Below, in pieces: positions 18,359 through 25,264 of a stretch of DNA of 64,000 bases. The notes beneath the pieces are model-generated. The model saw nothing but the letters and a program-made list of their open reading frames with translations. It ran no database searches and was not told the origin of the DNA. The stretch comes from Ignavibacteria bacterium (GTDB taxonomy: Bacteria > Bacteroidota > Ignavibacteria > Ignavibacteriales > Ignavibacteriaceae). Location: contig JAFLBV010000003.1 in assembly GCA_017302895.1 (NCBI GenBank), positions 1 through 64,000 on the forward strand. Direction: 5' to 3'. Each line of letters begins with the position of its first letter. The first letter of the stretch is position 1. A program made the position numbers and the translations under genes.

Positions 18359-18775
18359 TATTCTGAACATATACTGAAAAATATCCTCATGCTGAGCATA
18401 TATTTTCACATTAAGTTCAGTGGCAACTTTAGCAAGCTCCTCCTGAATCTCTCTTAGGTTTTTCGGGGAACTGGTGATATCAATGATCATGATAAGTGTA
18501 TAGAAATTTTGCATAATCTTCTGTGAAATATCCTGCAGGTCGATTTCCATGGAAGCGAGAGAACCGGTGATTTTGGCTACAATTCCGGGTTTGTTAACTC
18601 CAAAAGAAGTAACTATTACCCTTCCCTCAAACTTCTCCTGAGAGCCGGGAGCAACATTCATCGATGCAATCTCTTTTTCAACATAATCTCTTACCATATC
18701 GGGACTCGCATTCGCGCCCAATACATCTATTGCCTTGTTGGTTATTTCCCAAATCAACTGTTCTGAAATCTTCAA
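18356..18775 (-). CDS. ACT domain protein (UPF0237-like) with N-terminal extension
   Basis: A 139-aa protein. Residues 50-135 form the ACT domain of the UPF0237 type (RVIVTSFGVNKPGIVAKI, ITGSLASMEIDLQDISQKI, then LIMIIDIT). The first 45 residues are a helical extension not found in the usual 90-aa members. The start is TTG at 18775, overlapping the upstream stop as TTGA, with GAGGA about 10 nt ahead. ACT domains bind small ligands such as amino acids. The downstream DUF711 gene is its usual partner. Confidence 0.85.
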   Translation of the reverse strand: MKISEQLIWEITNKAIDVLGANASPDMVRDYVEKEIASMNVAPGSQEKFEGRVIVTSFGVNKPGIVAKITGSLASMEIDLQDISQKIMQNFYTLIMIIDITSSPKNLREIQEELAKVATELNVKIYAQHEDIFQYMFRI

Positions 18776-19611
18776 GGTTTTAGTCCTCTGTAATTAAATT
18801 GTAAAAATCGTAAATTCTCATTTTTTATTTCAAGGTTTCGCCGGTTTATAAAGTCAATCGTGTTCGAAATGTTGCCTCTGTAAAAACGAAACAACACAAA
18901 ATTGGCTTCAATAAGCGCATCGAAAAATCGATCTGCCTTAAGGGCATCCACCACAAGATATACTCCAAATGCCACCCACCCCAATGAAAGGGCACCATTT
19001 ATGTACTCACCCGCATAGGCCTGACCTGCTCCCGGAATCAAAACCGACAGAAGCAGTCCCTTCGTAAGGGAAAGACTCCTCTCCTCTGCTGAATCACACA
19101 AAGCTGTTAAAAAAGCTGACGAATCCGAATTTTCGAAGTGGTGCTTCGCCTCTTTCCAATTTCCCGCAAATGCAAACCGCCACCCCCTCCAGTGTTCGAA
19201 AGCTGCATTTCTATCCGGAAAAACCTTTTCGAGAGCGGCAATTCTTTCATCAAATTTTTTGTATTTCCGCTCCAGAATCAGAAGTCTGAGTATTTCCTGC
19301 TCGGCTGAAAAAGACTCGTCCCTGTTCCTTCCTGCGACCGCAGCCATTTCAAAGGCAACTTTAGCCTCGGGATATCTGCCCGTTGCTCTCAGAGCAGACC
19401 CCCGAATCATGTTCGATTCGAATCCAAACCGGTTTGTCGTATCAAAAAATCTTAATCTCTCGGCTTCAAGGTAGGCTTCAAGGAATTTTTCAGCCTTCAG
19501 AAGCGAATCTGCATAACCGAGCTGGTCAGCAAAATCGTTTTCCTGCCCATTTATTAGTTTTGACAATGTCAAAAATAACAAGAATTGAAGAAACAATGAT
19601 CTTAAAATCAC
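18772..19611 (-). CDS. Exported TPR protein with C-terminal PGxGQxYxG membrane domain
   Basis: A 279-aa protein started at GTG (19611, GTGA overlap, with a GGGGGGAG Shine-Dalgarno inside the upstream gene). It has a signal peptide, TPR-like helices at about residues 25-170 (ADSLLKAEKFLEAYLEAERL, in part) and a two-helix membrane segment at about 185-225. The latter is built on LIPGAGQAYAGEYINGALSL, a TM2/DUF5683-like motif. The adjacent gene at 19608-20432 has the same architecture, so the two are likely paralogues. The function is unknown; the link to YidD upstream suggests membrane-protein biogenesis (inference). Confidence 0.7.
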   Translation of the reverse strand: MILRSLFLQFLLFLTLSKLINGQENDFADQLGYADSLLKAEKFLEAYLEAERLRFFDTTNRFGFESNMIRGSALRATGRYPEAKVAFEMAAVAGRNRDESFSAEQEILRLLILERKYKKFDERIAALEKVFPDRNAAFEHWRGWRFAFAGNWKEAKHHFENSDSSAFLTALCDSAEERSLSLTKGLLLSVLIPGAGQAYAGEYINGALSLGWVAFGVYLVVDALKADRFFDALIEANFVLFRFYRGNISNTIDFINRRNLEIKNENLRFLQFNYRGLKP

Positions 19612-20432
19612 TCTCCCCCCAGAATCTTTTCGGCTGTTTTCAACGGTTTATTGCCGTAATAGAAGTCAAAAAACTCCTTTTCTCTCTTTTCAATCTCATT
19701 CTGATTATGTAAAGAAGCTGACACCACCGATCCGTAAATATTACCACCTTGGAAAAAGGCAGTAATCAAACCGAAAATAAATCCCCGCTGCATATATCCG
19801 TCTCTGAAATTTGAGTATGTCAAATAGCCAAAAATACCCGTCAGAAGAAGACTTGCGGCAGCTTCACCATAATCCCCTGTATATACCCTTCCCAAACCGG
19901 GTACAATTGCAGACAAAACTCCGGCAAACAAGGGTGATTTCTTTCTTGGATGGACCCTTTGTTCCAGGTTGCTCAAAAGGAAATTTGATCCTTCCCCTCC
20001 AAAAAGATAGATGTTGTTTTTGTCCTCCTCATCCAAAACACCCCGTTGAATATCAGTGAGGATCTTCAACTTCAAATAGTTTACCGAAAGGGAGCTGTCA
20101 TTTATGCTCTGGGGCAGTTTTACGGTTGTCCCAACCTTGCCCGACTCAAATTTTTCTTTTTCAATGGCATATTTCAGATGGGTTGAGAATGGAGACAAAA
20201 ACTGAATATCGTATTCACCCCGTTTAATCCGTGACAAATCTATAAAAAATTTGGCGGTATCATCGAAAAATGGAGTGGCTGCAAGCCGGTTAAACTCAAT
20301 CTCTGCTTTGTCATAAAAACCAAGTTCAAAAATATGCTTTCCAAATTGATAGACTTTTTCAGGAGTGTGTAGCGAATTTTGTGCAATGACGGGAAATAGC
20401 AGCAAAAACAGCAGAACAGCGAATTTTTTCAA
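19608..20432 (-). CDS. Exported protein with PGxGxxYxG membrane domain, paralogue of its neighbour
   Basis: A 274-aa protein from a TTG at 20432. It has a signal peptide (MKKFAVLLFLLLFPVIAQ), TPR-like helices (VYQFGKHIFELGFYDKAEIE) and then AIVPGLGRVYTGDYGEAAAS near residue 175, starting a multi-helix membrane region. It ends with a charged tail (NEIEKREKEFFDFYYG). The PGLGRVYTGDY motif corresponds to PGAGQAYAGEY in the next gene. The start lies 1 bp from the YidD stop and the end overlaps the next gene by 4 bp, so the three are probably translated together. Confidence 0.7.
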   Translation of the reverse strand: MKKFAVLLFLLLFPVIAQNSLHTPEKVYQFGKHIFELGFYDKAEIEFNRLAATPFFDDTAKFFIDLSRIKRGEYDIQFLSPFSTHLKYAIEKEKFESGKVGTTVKLPQSINDSSLSVNYLKLKILTDIQRGVLDEEDKNNIYLFGGEGSNFLLSNLEQRVHPRKKSPLFAGVLSAIVPGLGRVYTGDYGEAAASLLLTGIFGYLTYSNFRDGYMQRGFIFGLITAFFQGGNIYGSVVSASLHNQNEIEKREKEFFDFYYGNKPLKTAEKILGGE

Positions 20433-20433
20433 T

Positions 20434-20829
20434 TCATTTCCGTTTTAAGTAACGGGATGGGGGGTCAATCAGGTAACCATATTTGTCAATGTGGTAATGT
20501 TTGGATTTGTTGCCGAAACTTGTATCCCTGATCAACCTGTCGGATGCCAGCAACACAGCCTCAACCAAATTTGTTTCTCCGAGTGCCTCGACAAAAAACC
20601 TCGAACAACTCGGTGAAAAAGGACAATTCTCACCATCAGGTTCCGAAATAAAAAGGCGATATCCATTTACCAAAACTCTAAACACAACTTCAGGAACATC
20701 GCCTTTTATCTCATAATATTTCTTCTTTACAGGTATCTCCTCAGCATAATCAACCCTGACCGCCTCCCATGACTGCCCGTAAATCACTCCACAAAACAGC
20801 CAAACAGCAAGATTGAACGGGATTTTCAA
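20434..20829 (-). CDS. YidD-like membrane protein insertion efficiency factor, with signal peptide
   Basis: A 131-aa protein from a TTG at 20829. Residues 50-110 match YidD (UPF0161): NGYRLFISEPDGENCPFSPSCSRFFVEAL, in parts, with the PSCS core and both Cys. Normal YidD is a 70-90 aa cytosolic amphipathic protein assisting YidC. Here a hydrophobic N-terminal signal (MKIPFNLAVWLFCGVIYGQS) precedes it, so it is probably exported or anchored. No rpmH, rnpA or yidC is adjacent, unlike canonical yidD; instead two PGxGxxYxG membrane proteins follow. Confidence 0.85.
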   Translation of the reverse strand: MKIPFNLAVWLFCGVIYGQSWEAVRVDYAEEIPVKKKYYEIKGDVPEVVFRVLVNGYRLFISEPDGENCPFSPSCSRFFVEALGETNLVEAVLLASDRLIRDTSFGNKSKHYHIDKYGYLIDPPSRYLKRK

Positions 20830-20834
20830 AATTA

Positions 20835-20862
20835 ATACCTAATACCTAATACCTAATACCTA
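20835..20862 (-). repeat. Perfect 4-copy TAGGTAT tandem repeat starting at a stop codon
   Basis: Minus strand: four exact TAGGTAT units, the first beginning with the TAG stop of the acyl-CoA dehydrogenase gene, followed by TAATTTTG, the last three bases of which are the TTG start of the YidD-like gene. The array therefore fills the whole intercistronic gap. The TAG in each successive unit falls in a different frame. Each unit also offers a weak AGG Shine-Dalgarno-like core. Confidence 0.9.
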
Positions 20863-21999
20863 TTTAAGCAGTTCTCTCGCTATAACCACCCGCTGAATTT
20901 CAGAGGTGCCTTCATAGATTTCAGTAATTTTCGCATCTCTGAGGTATCTTTCAACGAGATATTCGCGAACATAACCGTAACCGCCGTGAATCTGGATGGC
21001 TTCCAAAGCGCAATCAACAGCCGCTTTTGAGGCAAAAAGTTTCGCCATTGCAGCCTGTTTTGTGTAATCTTTTCCGGCATCCTTCAGAGCTGCAGCTTCA
21101 AGAATAAGAAGTTTTGCTGCCTCAACCTGAACTGCCATGTCAGCTATTTTGAATTGGATTGCCTGATGATTTTTAATTTCGGTACCAAATGCTTTTCTCT
21201 GCTTCGAATATTTGATGGAAGCTTCGAGGGATGCCTCGGCGATGCCAAGTGCCTGAGCTGCGATACCAATTCTTCCGCCATTGAGGGTTTTCATTGCAAA
21301 ATTGAAACCTTTGCCCTCTTCCCAGACGATGTTTTCGTGAGGAACGCGGCAGTTTGTAAAAGTCAAGGAACAGGTATCCGATGAGCGAATTCCGAGTTTA
21401 TCCTCTTTTTTCGCCTGTTCAAATCCGGGAGTTCCTTTTTCAACCAGGAAAGTGGTGATTCCTTTATGCCGTAATTCCCTGTTGGTTTGAGCCATGACGA
21501 GGTAATAATCGGCGGTTTTTCCGTTTGTAATCCAGTTTTTAATACCATTAATCACCCAGTGATCGCCGTCTCTTACAGCTTCAGTATGCTGATTTGTAGC
21601 GTCACTTCCCGCTTCAGGTTCAGAGAGTGCGAAGGCTCCGAGCTTTTCACCCATTGCGAGCGGCTTCAGGTATTTCTCCTTGATAAAATCGGAACCGTAC
21701 TGTTCCAATCCCCAGCACACAAGCGAATTGTTAACTGACATAACCACACCGACACTCGCATCAACCTTCGACACTTCAGCCATTGCAAGAACATAGCTCA
21801 CGGTATCAAGTCCGGCACCACCGTAATCAGGAGATACCATCATCCCCATGAAACCAAGCTCACCCAGTTCCTTAATAATGTCATGTGGGAATTCTGCGTT
21901 AATATCCCTTTCAACAGCACTTGGTGCAATTTTTTCCTGTGCAAACTCCCTTGCAGTCTGCTGAATCATCAACTGTTCTTCAGTCAATTCAAAATTCAT
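20860..21999 (-). CDS. Acyl-CoA dehydrogenase
   Basis: A 379-aa FAD-dependent acyl-CoA dehydrogenase, oxidising acyl-CoA to trans-2-enoyl-CoA. Characteristic parts are AFALSEPEAGSDATNQ near residue 127, WITNGKTADYYLVMAQT near 160 and RKAFGTEIKNHQAIQFKIADM near 270. At the C-terminus YEGTSEIQR carries the catalytic Glu position of the short-chain class. The length is typical. It is the first gene of a minus-strand unit continuing into the YidD cluster. No other beta-oxidation genes are in the window. Confidence 0.95.
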   Translation of the reverse strand: MNFELTEEQLMIQQTAREFAQEKIAPSAVERDINAEFPHDIIKELGELGFMGMMVSPDYGGAGLDTVSYVLAMAEVSKVDASVGVVMSVNNSLVCWGLEQYGSDFIKEKYLKPLAMGEKLGAFALSEPEAGSDATNQHTEAVRDGDHWVINGIKNWITNGKTADYYLVMAQTNRELRHKGITTFLVEKGTPGFEQAKKEDKLGIRSSDTCSLTFTNCRVPHENIVWEEGKGFNFAMKTLNGGRIGIAAQALGIAEASLEASIKYSKQRKAFGTEIKNHQAIQFKIADMAVQVEAAKLLILEAAALKDAGKDYTKQAAMAKLFASKAAVDCALEAIQIHGGYGYVREYLVERYLRDAKITEIYEGTSEIQRVVIARELLK

Positions 22000-22024
22000 G
22001 TAAATTCCTTTTTGTTTTGATCTC

Positions 22025-22048
22025 CAAAAATATCCGTCTGCAAAAATA
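22025..22048 (-). promoter_or_regulatory. Candidate FCB-type -7 elements for the acyl-CoA dehydrogenase unit
   Basis: The minus strand has TATTTTTG twice, at 22025-22032 and 22041-22048, both matching the TAnnTTTG -7 consensus of FCB-group promoters. They lie 26-50 bp upstream of the ATG. A TTTG-like -33 element (22065-22068) is only 16 nt from the second copy, shorter than the usual 19-21, so support is moderate. Confidence 0.4.
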
Positions 22049-22096
22049 GTAAAAAAAGGTGAATCAAAACCGGCTTAGTTACATCTATTAGCTCTA

Positions 22097-22333
22097 CTAA
22101 ACCCGGGCTTTCACTCTGATCGCATTGATCAAATTGAGCCCTTTTTCGGTCAGTCTATATTTCTGGTTTTTACTTCTTGGTTTATCGCGAATCGTTCTGG
22201 ATATTAAACCCGTTTATTCAATAGGCGCAATTTGGGTTTTGGCATTCTTTTGCTTAGAAACACCAACAAAAGTGAGTAATTCCTCGAGGCGTTTTTCTGG
22301 TGCGTTGATTATTTTGTATTGAATCAGACTTTC
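22097..22333 (-). pseudogene. Remnant of a winged-helix protein C-terminus (Fic/AlbA_2-associated type)
   Basis: In the 441-bp stretch between the acyl-CoA dehydrogenase and dedA, one minus-strand frame reads LIQYKIINAPEKRLEELL ... KTQIAPIE, then a TAA, then TGLISRTIRDKPRSKNQKY, RLTEKGLNLINAIRVKARV and TAG. The second half is the wing of a winged-helix DNA-binding domain as seen at the C-terminus of Fic and AlbA_2/Schlafen-type ATP-binding proteins (KPxSxxQKYRLTEKG). Only about 75 codons remain, with an internal stop and no start, so this is a decayed gene end. The rest of the gap (22334-22441) shows nothing. Confidence 0.7.
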
Positions 22334-22441
22334 TTATCTGAGGATTTTAAAAAGAACTCCACCCCCACAAAAAATTCCCCCTCAAATCCCTCCCTTTTGG
22401 TTAAATTCACGGGTTAAATATTCTCTTTTTTCAGGAAAATT

Positions 22442-23095
22442 ATGGACTTTATTCTTTATTTGTTCGACTTTATTTTGCATGTGGATGTACATTTGGGTGA
22501 GTTGATCAGAGATTATGGTGCTTTGACTTATGGTATTTTGTTTTTAATTATTTTTTGTGAGACGGGCCTCGTGGTCACTCCGTTTCTGCCGGGTGACTCG
22601 TTGCTTTTTGCAGCGGGAGCTTTCGGTGCGAAAGGTGATCTCGACCCCCATCTGGTATTTTTGATTCTGGCAGTTGCAGCTTTTCTGGGTGACTCGGTAA
22701 ATTATTATATCGGGAAAAAGATTGGTCACCGGGCATATACGATGAACAGCCGGTTTATTAAAAAGGAACATCTGCAGAAAACACATCAGTTTTTCGAAAA
22801 ACATGGCGGAAAAACGATTATTTTTGCACGGTTTTTCCCCATCATCAGAACTTTCGCTCCGTTTGTTGCTGGAATTGGTGAGATGGAATATAAAAAGTTT
22901 ATTTCATACAATGCTGTGGGTGGTGTGCTTTGGGTTGCCATTTTTGTGTATCTTGGATATTTTTTCGGTAACCTCCCCTTCGTAAAACAAAATTTTACGA
23001 TCGTTTTAGCCGCTATTGTTGTGATTTCACTGGCACCGGCAATCATCGGAGTTATAAAGAAATACACAAAACCGAAAGCTGAACCCGAAGCTTAA
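22442..23095 (+). CDS. DedA family membrane protein
   Basis: A 217-aa inner-membrane protein of the DedA/SNARE-associated (PF09335) family, linked to lipid flipping (undecaprenyl phosphate or phospholipids) and envelope homeostasis. Visible features are FCETGLVVTPFLPGDSLLF near residue 40, the GDSVNYYIGKKIG segment near 83 and FARFFPIIRTFAPFVAGIG near 120, with the conserved membrane Arg residues. Single-gene plus-strand unit with a terminator 26 bp downstream. Confidence 0.93.
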   Translation: MDFILYLFDFILHVDVHLGELIRDYGALTYGILFLIIFCETGLVVTPFLPGDSLLFAAGAFGAKGDLDPHLVFLILAVAAFLGDSVNYYIGKKIGHRAYTMNSRFIKKEHLQKTHQFFEKHGGKTIIFARFFPIIRTFAPFVAGIGEMEYKKFISYNAVGGVLWVAIFVYLGYFFGNLPFVKQNFTIVLAAIVVISLAPAIIGVIKKYTKPKAEPEA

Positions 23096-23120
23096 TTCGG
23101 AATATATTAGTTTGATGTTT

Positions 23121-23153
23121 GGGATTTAGCCTGCCAGGGTTGAATCCCTTTTT
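23121..23153 (+). terminator. Intrinsic terminator of dedA
   Basis: GGGATT (23121-23126) pairs with AATCCC (23143-23148) and is followed by TTTTTATATATA on the plus strand. The 6-bp stem with a 16-nt loop is modest, but the U-tract and its position just after dedA support it. Confidence 0.65.
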
Positions 23154-23154
23154 A

Positions 23155-23188
23155 TATATAAAAAAAGGCTGCCCTTTCGGAACAGCCT
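23155..23188 (-). terminator. Intrinsic terminator of the DUF6600 gene
   Basis: Minus strand: AGGCTG...CAGCCT arms with inner TCC/GGG pairs and a GAAA tetraloop, followed by TTTTTTTATATA. It lies about 25 bp after the stop at 23213. It shares the AGGCTGT core with terminators at 53104-53134 and 58635-58662. Confidence 0.85.
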
Positions 23189-23212
23189 CGGATTCACCAA
23201 CATCTTATTAAT

Positions 23213-24448
23213 TTATCTAGTTTTTCTTTCCCTTGATCCACTGGTCGAGCCGGAGCTGCCACGATCGGTGTTTCTGGGGGTTGTATCTTTCTTTGGAGTA
23301 TCCCTGACGGTATTGTCCCGTTTTGTATCTCTTGAAGAGCTTCCGCCGGTGTCACGGGTTACAGGTCTGTTATCGTCTTTTTTCACTTCTCTCGTTGTGT
23401 TGTCACGGGTTACAGGCTTGTTGTCATCTCTTTTTACTTCTCTGGAAGTGTTGCCACTATTGTCACGGGTTACAGGTCTGTTATCGTCTTTCTTTACATC
23501 TCTTGAAGTGCTGCTGCCATTATCACGGGTTACGGTCCTGTTATCATTTCTTGTCACTTCTCTCGAGTCATCTTTTCTGTCGATATTCCTTGTCCCGGTA
23601 TTGTTCTTCACTTCCCTTGTGATTTCTCTTGCCGATTCATCAACTTTGTCAGATCTCAGGTCGCCATTGTTTCTGGTTCTTGTGATTTCCACTTTTTCAT
23701 CGTTTCTGTCGGAAGTTCTGTTCAGGTCAATGTTCCTGACTTTTACATTTCCATCCGATCTGTTATTACCACGATCGCTTGCATTCGTGAAATCGAGATC
23801 CCTGGTTCTGATGTTGCCACCACCTCTTTTTTCAACGATTCTTGGATCGATACCTTCATTTACCACGCGGTCGCGATATTTGTAGTTTGAGAATGAATTT
23901 GTTCTTTCATAGCATCTTTCGGCACCATATCCACTAAAGTAGTAATCGTATATATTATGTCTGTGGAAGTCTCTGATTCTTACGAATCTCCAGTGGTGAA
24001 CAGGAATCACAATGTTGATCGAGAAAGAGATTCCGTAGTTTGGACTGAAAATTGCGTAGGGTGACAAAGGAGCCCATCCAATATAGTCATCATCGTATCT
24101 CCACTCTACCCATGCCGGAGCCCAATCGTATCCGGGAACCCATACCCAGCCTTCCCAGTTGTCGTAGTACCATCTTCCATAGTGAAAAACTATGTCGCCA
24201 AACGCTTCGTCAGAATCCCAGAACCAACCGTAGCTGGTGTAGACCCACCGTCCGTAAGTGTAAGGCTGCCAGTTTGAATTTACTCTTGAGGGTTTCCAGA
24301 CGACGACATTATCTATCTCCATCCAGTAACCGTAAGATCTAAGTTCTTTATGGAAAGCGTTGAACCTTCCACGGTTGAAGCTGTTATCAGCATTTGTGTT
24401 AAATGCCAAGGCTGCAAAAACCAAAACTGCAAATAATATCCGTTTCAT
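23213..24448 (-). CDS. DUF6600 exported protein with repetitive charged tail
   Basis: A 411-aa exported protein (signal peptide MKRILFAVLVFAALAFNTNA). Residues 25-150 are Trp/Tyr-rich and match DUF6600: WQPYTYGRWVYTSYGWFWDS, in part, then FHYGRWYYDNWEGWVWVPG and APAWVEWRYDDDYIGWAPL. From about residue 200 the protein is hydrophilic, rich in Arg, Asp, Asn and Thr. There are at least four tandem units of about 17-20 aa (NRPVTRDN...REVKRDD), encoded by a 51/60/60-nt minisatellite at about 23352-23580. DUF6600 proteins are secreted or surface proteins of unknown function. A possible sigma-54 promoter lies 31-46 bp upstream. Confidence 0.85.
   Translation of the reverse strand: MKRILFAVLVFAALAFNTNADNSFNRGRFNAFHKELRSYGYWMEIDNVVVWKPSRVNSNWQPYTYGRWVYTSYGWFWDSDEAFGDIVFHYGRWYYDNWEGWVWVPGYDWAPAWVEWRYDDDYIGWAPLSPYAIFSPNYGISFSINIVIPVHHWRFVRIRDFHRHNIYDYYFSGYGAERCYERTNSFSNYKYRDRVVNEGIDPRIVEKRGGGNIRTRDLDFTNASDRGNNRSDGNVKVRNIDLNRTSDRNDEKVEITRTRNNGDLRSDKVDESAREITREVKNNTGTRNIDRKDDSREVTRNDNRTVTRDNGSSTSRDVKKDDNRPVTRDNSGNTSREVKRDDNKPVTRDNTTREVKKDDNRPVTRDTGGSSSRDTKRDNTVRDTPKKDTTPRNTDRGSSGSTSGSRERKTR
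23351..23580 (-). repeat. Coding minisatellite in the DUF6600 tail
   Basis: The plus-strand motif TCACGGGTTAC recurs at 23352, 23403, 23463 and 23523 (spacings 51, 60 and 60 nt), with similar flanks between copies. It encodes repeated VTRD units on the minus strand. All spacings are multiples of 3, so copy changes would keep the frame. Confidence 0.85.
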
Positions 24449-24478
24449 TGTAAACCTCTCTTTGTTTGCCTCTTATGA

Positions 24479-24494
24479 TACAACAACCGTGCCA
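24479..24494 (-). promoter_or_regulatory. Candidate sigma-54 (-24/-12) promoter of the DUF6600 gene
   Basis: The minus strand reads TGGCACGGTTGTTGTA. Compared with the sigma-54 consensus TGGCACG-N4-TTGCW, the -24 half is exact and the -12 half is TTGTA, with one mismatch at the usually important C. It lies 31-46 bp upstream of the ATG, with AGAGAGG just before the start. Two sigma-54 activators are encoded in this window. No TAnnTTTG element is seen in this gap on that strand. Confidence 0.45.
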
Positions 24495-24541
24495 ATTATT
24501 TTCTTTCGATTTTGAGCCATTTTGTGCACTTTTTAAAATAT

Positions 24542-24572
24542 GGAACTGTTCATTTTTTTGAACAGTTGTTCC
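24542..24572. promoter_or_regulatory. Inverted repeat between divergent DUF6600 and thioredoxin-like genes
   Basis: GGAACTGTTCA at 24542-24552 is mirrored by TGAACAG at 24559-24565 and, after a TTG bulge, TTCC. The loop is TTTTTT. It lies 43-73 bp upstream of the plus-strand ATG at 24615. This is operator-like or a leader hairpin. It is not an obvious terminator, because the genes on both sides diverge from it. Confidence 0.5.
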
Positions 24573-24614
24573 ATTATATAGTTAACCAAATGTTATTTAT
24601 AAAAAGAGATCAAA

Positions 24615-25208
24615 ATGTCAAAAAATATTTTATCCAAAAGTTTCGAGGCCGGAATCAAATTTGAAGACTTTCTTAAAAAAACTGAAGATTATGTAGAAAC
24701 AACTGTCGTTGATTCACTTTCAGAGGATGAGAAATATCTGTTCAATTACACTAAGCTGAACCTTCAAAGAATGAAACGGGTGCTCAAAACACATCCCGTG
24801 GATGAAACACTCGCAACAAAAATAAAAGCCTTAAAAGAGAAACAATACTGGATGCTGATCACAGAAAACTGGTGCGGTGACTCGGCACAAAGTTCACCCG
24901 AATTTTATAAAATGAGTCAGTTGAACCCCAATATCGATCTGAGGGTGGTCGAAAGGGATACATTTCCGGAAGTAATGGACATGTATCTGACAAACGGGAA
25001 AAAGAGCATTCCGATAGTTGTCGCTTTTGATGAAAACTGGAACCAGCTCTGGAAGTGGGGCGCAAGACCAAAGGTATTACAGGATCAGATTAATGAATGG
25101 ACAGCCCAAAACATGCCCAAGGACGAATGGATTGAGAAAATTCACCTCTGGTATGGCAGAAACAAGGGAAAAGAAGTCTTTGCCGAAATGAACCTTTTAC
25201 CATTATAA
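24615..25208 (+). CDS. Thioredoxin family protein with single active-site Cys
   Basis: A 197-aa cytosolic thioredoxin-fold protein of the Thioredoxin_9-like group. The active-site region is ITENWCGDSAQSSPEFYKM near residue 75: the first Cys of CxxC is present but the second is replaced (WCGDS). IPIVVAFDENW near 135 contains the cis-Pro. It cannot act as a classical dithiol reductase alone; a monothiol, bacillithiol/glutathione-like or chaperone role is possible. It lies 56 bp upstream of a flavin reductase with a ferredoxin domain, a plausible electron donor (inference). Confidence 0.85.
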   Translation: MSKNILSKSFEAGIKFEDFLKKTEDYVETTVVDSLSEDEKYLFNYTKLNLQRMKRVLKTHPVDETLATKIKALKEKQYWMLITENWCGDSAQSSPEFYKMSQLNPNIDLRVVERDTFPEVMDMYLTNGKKSIPIVVAFDENWNQLWKWGARPKVLQDQINEWTAQNMPKDEWIEKIHLWYGRNKGKEVFAEMNLLPL

Positions 25209-25240
25209 TTCTGTTTCATTATTATTATATTTCAGTATTG

Positions 25241-25248
25241 TAATTTTG
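25241..25248 (+). promoter_or_regulatory. Weak FCB-type -7 element before the reductase
   Basis: TAATTTTG matches TAnnTTTG and lies 16 bp upstream of the ATG at 25265. It would give a very short leader, and no proper -33 box is seen. Listed as a possibility only. Confidence 0.25.
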
Positions 25249-25264
25249 AAAAAACAAGGTAATC

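Noticed and set aside
18305..20862. CRISPR array
   Set aside because: The repeats are 7 bp, contiguous and without spacers, and no cas genes are present in the window.
23136..23160. GGGTTGAATCCC resembling a tRNA T-arm
   Set aside because: No cloverleaf partners or CCA/acceptor pairing surround it; it is part of the dedA terminator stem.
23852..23885. Long plus-strand open frame (about 23268-23885) opposite the DUF6600 gene
   Set aside because: It is the antisense shadow of a repetitive coding region: its Ser/Leu/Val-rich repeats mirror the minus-strand repeats, and the minus-strand protein has a signal peptide and a known domain.
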